Source: Euryarchaeota archaeon UBA169 (lineage in GTDB: Archaea > Thermoplasmatota > Poseidoniia > MGIII > CG-Epi1). Taken from it: a stretch of 24,803 nt of DNA. Location: positions 1-24,803 of the forward strand of contig DAEH01000021.1 in assembly GCA_002497685.1 (NCBI GenBank), written 5' to 3'. Position numbers and translations under genes: made by a program. Positions 7,864 through 15,221 of the stretch are shown here, in pieces. The notes below the pieces were generated by a model that made no database searches, was not told the DNA's origin, and saw only the letters and a list, made by a program, of their open reading frames with translations. How positions within the stretch are numbered: the stretch's first letter is position 1; each line of letters opens with the position of its first letter.

Positions 7864-7933
7864 ACGAGTAAAACTAATGATTCATCGGAACCTTGTATAT
7901 TAGATTAATGCCAGTCCTAAAAGCATAAACAAT

Positions 7934-7967
7934 AGTTAAATATCGGTCACCAATCGACACTAGAGGT
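7934..7967 (+). promoter_or_regulatory. TATA-like box and Shine-Dalgarno of PCNA gene
   Basis: GTTAAATAT (7935-7943) is a TATA-like element about 34 nt upstream of the GTG start. GAGGT (7963-7967) lies 5 nt before that GTG and supports it as the true start. Predicted transcription would begin near the Shine-Dalgarno site, leaving a very short leader. The site shares a 120-base divergent region with psmB. Confidence 0.5.
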
Positions 7968-7972
7968 AAGTA

Positions 7973-8728
7973 GTGTTTAAAGCCAGAATTAAAGCAGATA
8001 GCCTGAAAGAATTTATCGGAACAGTAGGATCATTAGTCGATGAAGCAAAGATAAACGTTAGCGAAGAAGGGCTTCAAGTTAAAGCCGTGGATCCCTCGCA
8101 CGTGGCAATGATTGAAGCTAATCTTATGAAATCCGCCTTTGATAGTTTTGAAGTTAAAGATATTCAAATGGGTTTGGATATTGACAAATTCAAGAGTGTC
8201 ATGACCATGGCTGGAAAAGACGAAATGATTATATTGGAAAAGGATGACGAACTTAACAGACTTGTTGTCAATATAGGAAATTTAACAAGAGCTATGCCTT
8301 TGTTAGATACCTCAGGAATGCCAGATCCAAAAGTTCCCTCATTGGATTTACCAGCTACTGTTAGTGTAGCCTCTGGTGAGATTGCTCAAGGAATTAAAGC
8401 TTCTAAAGCAGTGTCAGACCATATAGCACTTTCAACATCGAAAGATAGCTTTAGATTAGTCTGTGAGGGCGATAACCAAAATAGAGTAGATTTATCTTTA
8501 GGAAAAGATCAACTCGAAAAATTAAGTTCTTCAGAAGATTGTACATCATTATTCTCTCTAGAATACTTTTCATTGATGGTTAATTCCCTTCCAGCGGATC
8601 GCATATTACATATTATGTTAGGTTCTGATCTGCCTGTCAAAATAGATGCCGACTTAGCAGTTGATGATGTCACTGGAGCTCAAGGTAATGTGAAGTTCCT
8701 TTTAGCGCCAAGAATAGATAGAGATTAG
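7973..8728 (+). CDS. pcn: DNA polymerase sliding clamp (PCNA)
   Basis: This 251-residue protein has the usual PCNA length and two-domain clamp fold. It opens with MFKARIKADSLKEFIGTVGS, followed by DEAKINVSEEGLQVKAVDPSHVAMIEANL, the signature of archaeal and eukaryotic PCNA. The C-terminus (GNVKFLLAPRIDRD) matches the family's last strand and tail. As a trimeric ring it tethers DNA polymerase, ligase, FEN1 and other PIP-box proteins to DNA. The start is GTG at 7973, supported by GAGGT 5 nt upstream. The next gene, argF, begins at the base after the stop, so the clamp and an arginine-biosynthesis enzyme probably share a transcript, which looks like genome compaction and not a functional pairing. 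Confidence 0.96.
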   Translation: MFKARIKADSLKEFIGTVGSLVDEAKINVSEEGLQVKAVDPSHVAMIEANLMKSAFDSFEVKDIQMGLDIDKFKSVMTMAGKDEMIILEKDDELNRLVVNIGNLTRAMPLLDTSGMPDPKVPSLDLPATVSVASGEIAQGIKASKAVSDHIALSTSKDSFRLVCEGDNQNRVDLSLGKDQLEKLSSSEDCTSLFSLEYFSLMVNSLPADRILHIMLGSDLPVKIDADLAVDDVTGAQGNVKFLLAPRIDRD

Positions 8729-9652
8729 ATGTCTGTTAAGCATTTTCTTCACATATCAGACTACAGTAAAGAAGAATTATGGGAGCTTCTAGAGTTATCT
8801 AAAATAGTTAAAGCAAAATTTCATAATCGTGAGGATCATAAAGTATTTCATAACAAATCTTTAGCAATGATATTTTCTAAACCATCTGCACGTACTCGAG
8901 TTTCATTCGAAACAGGATTTGAATGGATGGGAGGTCATGCCTTATTTCTTGGACCTAATGACATAGGTATTGGAAAAAGAGAAGCTATCAAAGATATTTC
9001 TAGAGTTTTCAGTAGATATAATGATGTTATTATGGCTCGCCTTTTTGATCACGAACACATAATTGAATTAGCAGAGCATTCCACAGTCCCAATTGTTAAT
9101 GGTTTGACAGACTATAATCATCCATGTCAGATAATGACTGATATATTCACAGTTTGGGAACATTTAGGTAACATAGATAATGCAAAAATAGTTTACATGG
9201 GTGATGGTAATAATATAGTTCATTCTTGGCTTCACCTGTCTATGAGATTTCCCTTGGACTTTGTTTGTTGCTGCCCTGAAGGCTATGAGCCAGATAAAGA
9301 TCTTGTGGAAAAAGCAAGAGAGTGTGGAGTTTCAAAAATAACAATTACTCAGGATCCAACTTTGGCCGTGAAAGATGCAGACGTGATTTACACGGATGTT
9401 TGGGCATCTATGGGTCAGAAAGAGGAAGCTGAGGAGCGAGAGCGTGCTTTCAAAGGTTTCCAAGTTAATGAAAAATTAATGGGTCTGACAGGTAAAAAAA
9501 CACTGTTCATGCATTGTTTACCAGCTGAAAGAGATCGTGAAGTTACTGATGGAGTTATGGAGTCAGAGAATTCAATAGTATTTGATCAAGCTGAGAATAG
9601 AATGCACGTACAAAATGCAATTATGATTATGTTGAGTGATAAATGGAAATAA
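8729..9652 (+). CDS. argF: Ornithine carbamoyltransferase
   Basis: This 307-residue enzyme makes citrulline from ornithine and carbamoyl phosphate in arginine biosynthesis, or runs in reverse in the arginine deiminase route. Carbamoyl-phosphate contacts are SARTR (53-57) and HPCQ (131-134). The ornithine-specific loop is DVWASMGQ (223-230), and HCLPA (262-266) carries the conserved Cys of OTCases. These motifs separate it from aspartate carbamoyltransferase. ATG directly follows the PCNA stop. The 3' end overlaps the next start by 10 nt. No other arg genes are seen nearby, so the direction in the cell cannot be judged from context. Confidence 0.95.
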   Translation: MSVKHFLHISDYSKEELWELLELSKIVKAKFHNREDHKVFHNKSLAMIFSKPSARTRVSFETGFEWMGGHALFLGPNDIGIGKREAIKDISRVFSRYNDVIMARLFDHEHIIELAEHSTVPIVNGLTDYNHPCQIMTDIFTVWEHLGNIDNAKIVYMGDGNNIVHSWLHLSMRFPLDFVCCCPEGYEPDKDLVEKARECGVSKITITQDPTLAVKDADVIYTDVWASMGQKEEAEERERAFKGFQVNEKLMGLTGKKTLFMHCLPAERDREVTDGVMESENSIVFDQAENRMHVQNAIMIMLSDKWK

Positions 9653-10491
9653 ATCGAGTTGGAGTTATCGGAGCTGGTCAGATGGGTGCAGGTATTGCCC
9701 AAGTTTGCGCATCCATTGGTAAAGTAGTTACTTTATGCGATATAAAGCAAGATTTTGTAAATAATGGAATAGCTACAATAAATAAGAATCTTCAGAGGAG
9801 TGTTTCTAAAGATCGCATAAGCCAAAAACAAATGGATGATACTCTTTGTAATGTGACAACAACGTTGGAAATGAAAGATCTAAAAGACTTTGACATAATA
9901 ATAGAAGCAATAATTGAAGATGTAAGCATCAAAAAAGAATTATTCACTGATTTAGGTCTAATCTGCGATTCAAAGACAATTTTAGCTTCAAATACATCTA
10001 GCATTCCTATAGGGATATTGGCTGAGGCAAGCGGAAGGCCCAGCAAAGTTGTTGGAATGCATTTTATGAATCCAGTCCCAGTTATGAAACTGGTAGAAGT
10101 GATCAGGGCTAAAACAACATCAGATGATACATTTGATACGACTTTTAACTTAGCTGAAAAGTTGCATAAAGTTCCAGTTTTAGTTAATGACTTTCCAGGT
10201 TTCGTCAGTAATAGAATACTATTGCCAATGCTCAATGAGGCAATGTTTTGTGTAATGGAAGGTGTAGCTGAGCCTGAGGCTGTAGACACAGTTATGAAGT
10301 TAGGGATGAGTCACCCAATGGGTCCTTTGACATTAGCAGATTTTATTGGACTAGATACTTGTTTAGCAATAATGGAAGTTCTACACAATGATTTGAATGA
10401 TGATAAGTATAGGCCATGTCCACTTCTTAAAGAGATGGTTAAAGAGGGCAAGTTAGGCAAAAAATCTGGAGAAGGTTTCTACAAATACTAA
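9643..10491 (+). CDS. hbd: 3-hydroxyacyl-CoA (3-hydroxybutyryl-CoA) dehydrogenase
   Basis: This 282-residue single-function dehydrogenase oxidises L-3-hydroxyacyl-CoA to 3-ketoacyl-CoA with NAD(P), or the reverse. It has an N-terminal Rossmann fold with GAGQMGAG (10-17). The catalytic set fits the family spacing: Ser119 in SNTSS, His140 in MHFMNP, Glu152 and Asn190 in GFVSNR. The C-terminal helical domain has GPLTLADFIGLD. The length is typical of Hbd/PaaH rather than fused FadB. The start overlaps the argF end by 10 nt. The gene could serve fatty-acid oxidation, aromatic degradation or a butyrate-type route. No thiolase or enoyl-CoA hydratase is in the window to decide. Confidence 0.93.
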   Translation: MEINRVGVIGAGQMGAGIAQVCASIGKVVTLCDIKQDFVNNGIATINKNLQRSVSKDRISQKQMDDTLCNVTTTLEMKDLKDFDIIIEAIIEDVSIKKELFTDLGLICDSKTILASNTSSIPIGILAEASGRPSKVVGMHFMNPVPVMKLVEVIRAKTTSDDTFDTTFNLAEKLHKVPVLVNDFPGFVSNRILLPMLNEAMFCVMEGVAEPEAVDTVMKLGMSHPMGPLTLADFIGLDTCLAIMEVLHNDLNDDKYRPCPLLKEMVKEGKLGKKSGEGFYKY

Positions 10492-10493
10492 TA

Positions 10494-10503
10494 CTTTAAG
10501 TAT
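10494..10503 (+). promoter_or_regulatory. TATA-like box of the small helical protein gene
   Basis: CTTTAAGTAT lies just past the hbd stop and about 25 nt upstream of the ATG at 10524, the spacing expected for a leaderless archaeal transcript. It suggests that the small gene has its own promoter. Confidence 0.4.
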
Positions 10504-10523
10504 GAGCGCCATTTTGCATATTT

Positions 10524-10760
10524 ATGTCTGAAAAGAAAAGTGATGCAATAGAGTCTCTTGGTTTAGACGAGGCATTAGCTGATTTAAAATTCTTAGCTCA
10601 GAAAGTTTCCGATATGTCCAAAGATTTAGCAAAGAAAGCCGTAGACAATGCGGAAGGCGTTACTGACAAAGTTGGTGATATAGTAGACTCAACAGGAGAT
10701 GCATTGATAATGGCAGGTGAAACTATCAAACAGACTAAAAAAATGTTTGATAAAGATTAG
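10524..10760 (+). CDS. Small helical protein of unknown function
   Basis: A 78-residue soluble protein, rich in Lys, Asp and Ala with no Cys and a single Gly-Asp-rich middle. It looks like two or three amphipathic helices (LDEALADLKFLAQKVSDMSK; AVDNAEGVTDKVGDIVDSTG; ALIMAGETIKQTKKMFDKD). I recognise no family. The composition recalls small phasin-like or LEA-like proteins, but that is only a resemblance in style. A TATA-like element upstream suggests independent expression as a short leaderless message. The last 4 nt overlap the 3' end of the convergent thioredoxin-like gene. The reading frame is plausible because it fills the whole gap between two real genes. Confidence 0.62.
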   Translation: MSEKKSDAIESLGLDEALADLKFLAQKVSDMSKDLAKKAVDNAEGVTDKVGDIVDSTGDALIMAGETIKQTKKMFDKD

Positions 10761-11302
10761 TTCTTCCACTTAATATTACAACCCATTGATGGCATCTGAG
10801 TAAATTCTATTTCATTATCATTTAGTGTACTGTCAATGGCCATTTTCAATTCTTCCCGGGTAACCTTATTGGGTTCTCTCCAATTATCATCGAGTCTTCC
10901 CCGATATCTTAATTTCCGGTTTCTATCATAGAGGAAAATATCTGGCGTACAAACGGCACTATATGCTTTTGCCACTTTCTGCGTTTCATCGAATAAATAT
11001 GGGAATGGATAATCTTTATTTTTAGATTGTTCAGCCATCCTTTCAGGAGAATCTGCAGGGTAGTTCTCAGCATCATTTGAACTAATTAGAACAAAGTCTA
11101 CAGTTTTACTATAAGCATTTCCTAATTCGATTATTCTATCCTCAACAGCCTTTGCATAAGGGCAGTGGTTGCAAGTAAATATAACGACAAGAACATTAGC
11201 CTTAAATTGTTCAATATCTACATATTCACCATCGGTACCGAGTAAATTAAAATGCGGGGCCTTGGAGCCTAAATTTACCATAGTTGATTCGGTTAATGCC
11301 AT
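10757..11302 (-). CDS. Thioredoxin-fold (AhpC/TSA-like) protein with CNHC active site
   Basis: A 181-residue cytosolic protein of the thioredoxin superfamily. The active-site motif TCNHCPYAK has C44 and C47. The cis-Pro region is VCTPDIFLYD with an extra Cys at 118. A fourth conserved Cys is in MGCNIKWK at the very end (C175). This combination marks a common but poorly characterised redoxin family annotated as thioredoxin family protein, possibly a peroxidase or disulfide reductase. I see no signal peptide. Two possible starts exist, 11302 and 11281; 11302 is kept as the longer one, with an AT-rich promoter-like stretch about 26 nt upstream. Divergent from the phosphohexomutase gene. Confidence 0.85.
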   Translation of the reverse strand: MALTESTMVNLGSKAPHFNLLGTDGEYVDIEQFKANVLVVIFTCNHCPYAKAVEDRIIELGNAYSKTVDFVLISSNDAENYPADSPERMAEQSKNKDYPFPYLFDETQKVAKAYSAVCTPDIFLYDRNRKLRYRGRLDDNWREPNKVTREELKMAIDSTLNDNEIEFTQMPSMGCNIKWKN

Positions 11303-11322
11303 GTATTCCCATTGAAAGAGGG

Positions 11323-11345
11323 CTTAAGAGTATTTCTTTTAAACC
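11323..11345. promoter_or_regulatory. Divergent promoters of the redoxin and phosphohexomutase genes
   Basis: The 63-base gap holds an AT-rich stretch. On the plus strand CTTTTAAACC (11336-11345) is about 26 nt upstream of the ATG at 11366. On the minus strand AAATACTCTTAAG (11335-11323) is about 26 nt upstream of the ATG at 11302. Both spacings fit leaderless transcripts. Assigned from position only. Confidence 0.4.
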
Positions 11346-11365
11346 ATGCTAAGTAACGTGATATC

Positions 11366-12757
11366 ATGAAGGCCACAGAAGATATATTTCGAGCATATGA
11401 TATTCGTGGAGTTTACGGAGAAGAATTAGATGCAGAGATTGGGGAAAGAGTAGGTTTAGCATTTGGTAATTATCTAAAGAAGTTGCACGAAACTGGCAAG
11501 ATATCTATAGGTTGTGATGCTCGCGTTAGCTCTCCAGAGCTTCAAATGGCCGTATCAAAAGGAGTTTCTAAGGCCGGTTTTGACGTGGATATTATTGGAA
11601 TGGTTCCAATACCTGTGGCAAACTATTTTACATGGAAATCCAACCTTAAATCTGAAGAGTATGTTGCAGGCGTTTACATAACTGCAAGTCACAATCCAGC
11701 GGAATACAATGGCATAAGATTCCGACATCCTGATGGAACTGGATTCACAGAAGGTAACGTAGAAATTAAAAGGATATTTTTTGAAGATGAATTACTTGAA
11801 GAGGGTGCTGGGAATATTAGCGAATTATCTTCTGAGAAAGTTTTAGAAGACTATATTGATTTTGTTTCCACAAAGGTTGGTAATTTGAATGGCATTAAGG
11901 TAGCTTTAGATCCGGGAAACGGAGTTGGTTGTGTTGTGGTAGATCGTATTTTTAAAAAATTAGGCGCTGAAACTTTTAGTATAAACAACACTCCAGATGG
12001 AACTTTTCCGAACCGGCCATCTGAGCCTGCACCTAAAAATCTTGGAGATTTAATAGATGTCATGGATAATGGAGATTTTGATTTCGCGGTGGCGTTTGAT
12101 GGAGACTCAGACAGGTGTGTTTTCATAGATGAGGAATCAAATCCAGTTTCAGCTGAGAAAATAGGAATAATTGTTTCAAAAGGTTTGATTACACCAGATT
12201 CCAATAAAGTGTTGGCAGGTGTCCCTTGTTCAATGATTTTAGAAACTGAAATACCCAAAATTGGAGGTGAATTAATTTGGATAAGAGTTGGAGATGTTTT
12301 TGTTTGTGAAGAATTGAAAAAACATAATGCAGCTATTGCAATGGAGATTTCAGCCCACTTTTTCGCTCCGGGTTTAACTGAATTTATTTTTGATGATCCT
12401 ATTATATTTAGCTTGAAATTAGCTGAATTTATTAGTAATTCGCCAAAATCTCTAGGAGACTTCTCTAAAGAAATTCCTTCGTATCCTTATGAAGAGTTAA
12501 AGTTCAAATGTCCTGATTCTATAAAATTTAAAGTTAATAACGATTTGGAAACGACTTTCACCGAAATGGGCTATAAAGTTGAGACCATTGACGGCGTTAA
12601 GATTTGGCTAGATGGTGGTTGGGTTCTCTTAAGACCATCTAATACTCAACCAGTCATTCGCATGTTTGTAGAGGCTACAGATAACAAGAGATTAATAGAG
12701 ATAAAGAATGAATTTCAGGCTTTTTTCGATAAATCTGTAGAAAAATTTATTGATTGA
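11366..12757 (+). CDS. Phosphomannomutase/phosphoglucomutase-family phosphohexomutase
   Basis: A 463-residue alpha-D-phosphohexomutase that interconverts hexose 1- and 6-phosphates for sugar-nucleotide and glycan synthesis. It has the four expected domains: N-terminal FRAYDIRG, phosphoserine loop TASHNP (S108), metal loop DGDSDR (245-250) with RVGDVFV, and the C-terminal phosphate-binding loop RPSNTQP (423-429). Two motifs deviate. The sugar-binding loop, usually ExSGH, reads EISAH (327-331), and the usual RPSGTEP reads RPSNTQP. N in that loop occurs in AlgC-type enzymes, but the Gly-to-Ala change is unusual, so the substrate (mannose, glucose or glucosamine phosphate) is uncertain. ATG at 11366 suits a leaderless start. 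The 3' end overlaps DUF92 by 8 nt. Confidence 0.9.
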   Translation: MKATEDIFRAYDIRGVYGEELDAEIGERVGLAFGNYLKKLHETGKISIGCDARVSSPELQMAVSKGVSKAGFDVDIIGMVPIPVANYFTWKSNLKSEEYVAGVYITASHNPAEYNGIRFRHPDGTGFTEGNVEIKRIFFEDELLEEGAGNISELSSEKVLEDYIDFVSTKVGNLNGIKVALDPGNGVGCVVVDRIFKKLGAETFSINNTPDGTFPNRPSEPAPKNLGDLIDVMDNGDFDFAVAFDGDSDRCVFIDEESNPVSAEKIGIIVSKGLITPDSNKVLAGVPCSMILETEIPKIGGELIWIRVGDVFVCEELKKHNAAIAMEISAHFFAPGLTEFIFDDPIIFSLKLAEFISNSPKSLGDFSKEIPSYPYEELKFKCPDSIKFKVNNDLETTFTEMGYKVETIDGVKIWLDGGWVLLRPSNTQPVIRMFVEATDNKRLIEIKNEFQAFFDKSVEKFID

Positions 12758-13526
12758 TGAATTAAGTGTTCCCACAACTGTCACTATTTTATTTATAATA
12801 GTAGTCAGTTTTTCATTATCTTTTTATGCCAATTATTCAAAGGTTTTGGATAAAGGAGGTTCAGTTTTAGCATTCTTGATTTGCTTTGTATCTGGTGTAT
12901 TCGGACATTGGAGTTGGCTATTAATTTTGTTGATTTTTGTAGGTAGTTCATTTTTGGCTACTAGATTTGCTATAGTATACAAGAAGGCTTTAGGTGTTGA
13001 GGAAAGCGACGAAGGAACTCGTGGAGGTTCTAATGTAATTTCAAACGGAATAGTACCTCCGCTAATCGCTTTAGCATATAGTTTTGATTTATTGACGCCT
13101 GAACAAGCCTTGGTAGCCTTTACAACTTCTATGGCTGCAGCCAGTGCAGATACGATGGCTAGCGAAATAGGAGTGCTTTCTCCTTCTCCTGTTTTAATAA
13201 CTAATCCAAGAAAAATTGTGGAACCTGGCGTTGACGGTGGCGTCTCATTTGAGGGTCTAACTGCTTCTTTTCTATCTGCAGTGTCCATATCAATGCTGTC
13301 TTATGCTGGTTTTCTTGTCTTAATTGAAGATAATCATCCTTTTTCTTCATCAATTGAACTAAATCATTTATTCATATCAGTTTTCTTTGGATTTTTTGGT
13401 AGTATATTGGATTCATTTCTCGGAGCAACTATGCAAAACCGAGGTTTTCTTTCAAATAATGGGGTGAATTTGGCATCTATATCTATTTCTGTGTTATTAT
13501 CATTGTTTTTTCTTGCGATTTTATAG
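12750..13526 (+). CDS. DUF92/TMEM19-family integral membrane protein
   Basis: A 258-residue membrane protein with about six hydrophobic segments (roughly residues 8-28, 36-50, 53-72, 97-120, 170-192, 205-258). Family hallmarks are the cytosolic loop with EGTRGGSNVISNG, the block AAASADTMASEIGVLS, VDGGVSFEGL, and GSILDSFLGATMQ. DUF92 includes plant VTE6, a phytyl-phosphate kinase, so an isoprenoid-phosphate kinase role is possible in an archaeon. This is family analogy only. The start is a TTG at 12750 overlapping the mutase stop by 8 nt. No ATG or GTG in frame gives a sensible N-terminus. Probably co-transcribed with the mutase. Confidence 0.85.
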   Translation: MIDELSVPTTVTILFIIVVSFSLSFYANYSKVLDKGGSVLAFLICFVSGVFGHWSWLLILLIFVGSSFLATRFAIVYKKALGVEESDEGTRGGSNVISNGIVPPLIALAYSFDLLTPEQALVAFTTSMAAASADTMASEIGVLSPSPVLITNPRKIVEPGVDGGVSFEGLTASFLSAVSISMLSYAGFLVLIEDNHPFSSSIELNHLFISVFFGFFGSILDSFLGATMQNRGFLSNNGVNLASISISVLLSLFFLAIL

Positions 13527-13540
13527 GTTTTAGGCCTAAT

Positions 13541-13549
13541 TTTTATATA
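13541..13549 (+). promoter_or_regulatory. TATA box of the thermosome gene
   Basis: TTTTATATA lies about 33 nt upstream of the thermosome ATG, just after the DUF92 stop. It is one of the cleanest TATA elements in the window and fits a strongly expressed chaperone gene with a short leader. Confidence 0.55.
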
Positions 13550-13578
13550 TTGTCTCCTTGACTTGTGAAATGATATAA

Positions 13579-15219
13579 ATGTTACCAGGAAATCAACCCG
13601 TTGTAATTTTAAAGGAAGGAACGCAAAGAGATAGTGGCAAAAAAGCGACTCACAATAATATTGCTGCAGCAAAGGCTATTGCAGAAGCAGTAAGGTCCAC
13701 TCTAGGGCCAAAAGGCATGGATAAAATGCTCGTAGATTCAATGGGGGATGTAATTATAACAAATGATGGAGTTACAATATTGAAAGAGGTTGAGGTCCAA
13801 CATCCAGCCGCTAAGATGATTGTTGAAATTGCAAAAACTCAAGACTCAGAGTGCGGCGATGGTACAACGACTGCTGTAATTTTAGCAGGTGAGCTTCTAA
13901 AAAATGCAGAAGAGTTAATGGATAAGGGAGTACATCCTACAGCAATTTCGAATGGTTACAGAAGGGCATCAAATGAATCATTAGATTTGCTTAACAAAAT
14001 ATCAAGATCAGTTAGTCGCTCAGATGTAAAGACACTCAAATCAATAGCCATTACTTCAATGACAGGTAAATCTTCAGAAGCCAATGCTGAGTTCTTGGCA
14101 GATTTAACTGTAAATTCAATTAAGGCAGTTGCTGAAAAAGTGGATAAGCGTGTTGAAGTTAATCGCTCAAATATTAAAATCCAAAAGAAACAAGGTGGAT
14201 CCATATCAGATACAGAACAGGTTTCAGGAATAATTATGGATAAGGAACCAGTTCACACGGATATGCCTAAAAGTGTAAAGAAAGCTAAAGTTGCACTAGT
14301 GGATGCGCCACTTGAAATAAAAAAGACTGAGATTGAATCTAAGATACAAATTAATGACCCTTCACAAATCCAAGCTTTTTTGGATCAAGAGGAGTCAACT
14401 ATTAAGAAAATGGTAGATACAATCGTAAAGTCAGGGGCAAATGTATTGATTTGCCAGAAAGGTATTGATGACTTAGCACAGCATTTTTTGGCGAAAAATA
14501 ATATTATGGCAATTCGAAGAGCAAAGAAATCAGATATTGATGCTTTGTCCAAGGCTACTGGTGGTCGCGTTATATCTAACATAGATTCAATGAATAAAAA
14601 GGATCTTGGTTTTGCAGGATTAGTTGAAGTTAGAAAAATAGGCGATGATGATATGACTTTTGTAACAGATTGCAAGAATCCTAAGGCAGTTAGTATTTTA
14701 GTTCGTGCAGGTAGCGAGCACGTTGCCGATGAAATAGAGCGAAATCTTGATGATGCAATTGGTGTAGTTTCATTAGTGTTTAAAGATGGTAAGATAGTAA
14801 CAGGAGGTGGCGCAGCCGAAATTGAACTGGCCTTAAAATTAAGAAAGTATGCGCCAAGAGTAGGAGGTCGAGAGCAAATGGCCATCGAAGCTTTTGCGAA
14901 TGCTATTGAAGTTGTGCCAAGTACTTTGGCTGAGAATGCAGGTTTAGATGTGATTGACACATTAATGGGATTAAGAAAATCGCATACAAAAAAAGGAAGG
15001 AATCAGCATGCAGGTCTTGATGCTTTTACTGGTAAAGTAGTTAATATGCAATCAAGAAATGTTGTTGAGCCATTGAGAGTTAAAACACAAGCAGTTAGTA
15101 GTGCTACAGATGTTGCAACCATGATATTACGAATAGATGATGTTATAGCATCAAAACAGCCCGAAGGACCAGAACCAGATGGTAGTGATGGTATGGGCGG
15201 AATGCCAGGCATGATGTAA
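13579..15219 (+). CDS. ths: Thermosome subunit (group II chaperonin)
   Basis: A 546-residue group II chaperonin subunit, the archaeal relative of CCT, which folds proteins inside an ATP-driven double ring. The equatorial domain has GPKGMDKM (43-50), TNDGVTIL (61-68) and the ATPase signature GDGTTTAV (93-100). The apical region follows, and GGGAAEIELAL plus the C-terminal equatorial segment complete the fold. The Gly/Met-rich tail GGMPGMM is typical of chaperonin tails pointing into the cavity. Only one subunit gene is in the window; relatives often carry two or more. The stop is 2 nt from the stop of the convergent aceE gene. Confidence 0.97.
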   Translation: MLPGNQPVVILKEGTQRDSGKKATHNNIAAAKAIAEAVRSTLGPKGMDKMLVDSMGDVIITNDGVTILKEVEVQHPAAKMIVEIAKTQDSECGDGTTTAVILAGELLKNAEELMDKGVHPTAISNGYRRASNESLDLLNKISRSVSRSDVKTLKSIAITSMTGKSSEANAEFLADLTVNSIKAVAEKVDKRVEVNRSNIKIQKKQGGSISDTEQVSGIIMDKEPVHTDMPKSVKKAKVALVDAPLEIKKTEIESKIQINDPSQIQAFLDQEESTIKKMVDTIVKSGANVLICQKGIDDLAQHFLAKNNIMAIRRAKKSDIDALSKATGGRVISNIDSMNKKDLGFAGLVEVRKIGDDDMTFVTDCKNPKAVSILVRAGSEHVADEIERNLDDAIGVVSLVFKDGKIVTGGGAAEIELALKLRKYAPRVGGREQMAIEAFANAIEVVPSTLAENAGLDVIDTLMGLRKSHTKKGRNQHAGLDAFTGKVVNMQSRNVVEPLRVKTQAVSSATDVATMILRIDDVIASKQPEGPEPDGSDGMGGMPGMM

Positions 15220-15221
15220 CT

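Noticed and set aside
7674..7865. 63-residue frame beginning at GTG 7865, upstream and out of frame with psmB
   Set aside because: Its first codons coincide with the Shine-Dalgarno site of psmB, and the protein has no sensible fold. The psmB TTG start with propeptide explains the region better.
9792..10289. 165-residue minus-strand frame inside the 3-hydroxyacyl-CoA dehydrogenase gene
   Set aside because: The plus-strand frame has all catalytic residues at the right spacing. The opposite frame shows only low-complexity sequence.
14385..14960. 191-residue minus-strand frame inside the thermosome gene
   Set aside because: It lies wholly within a clear chaperonin coding region, is Ser/Thr/Ile-rich with no family pattern and has no promoter-like sequence. 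It is best explained as a codon-bias shadow.
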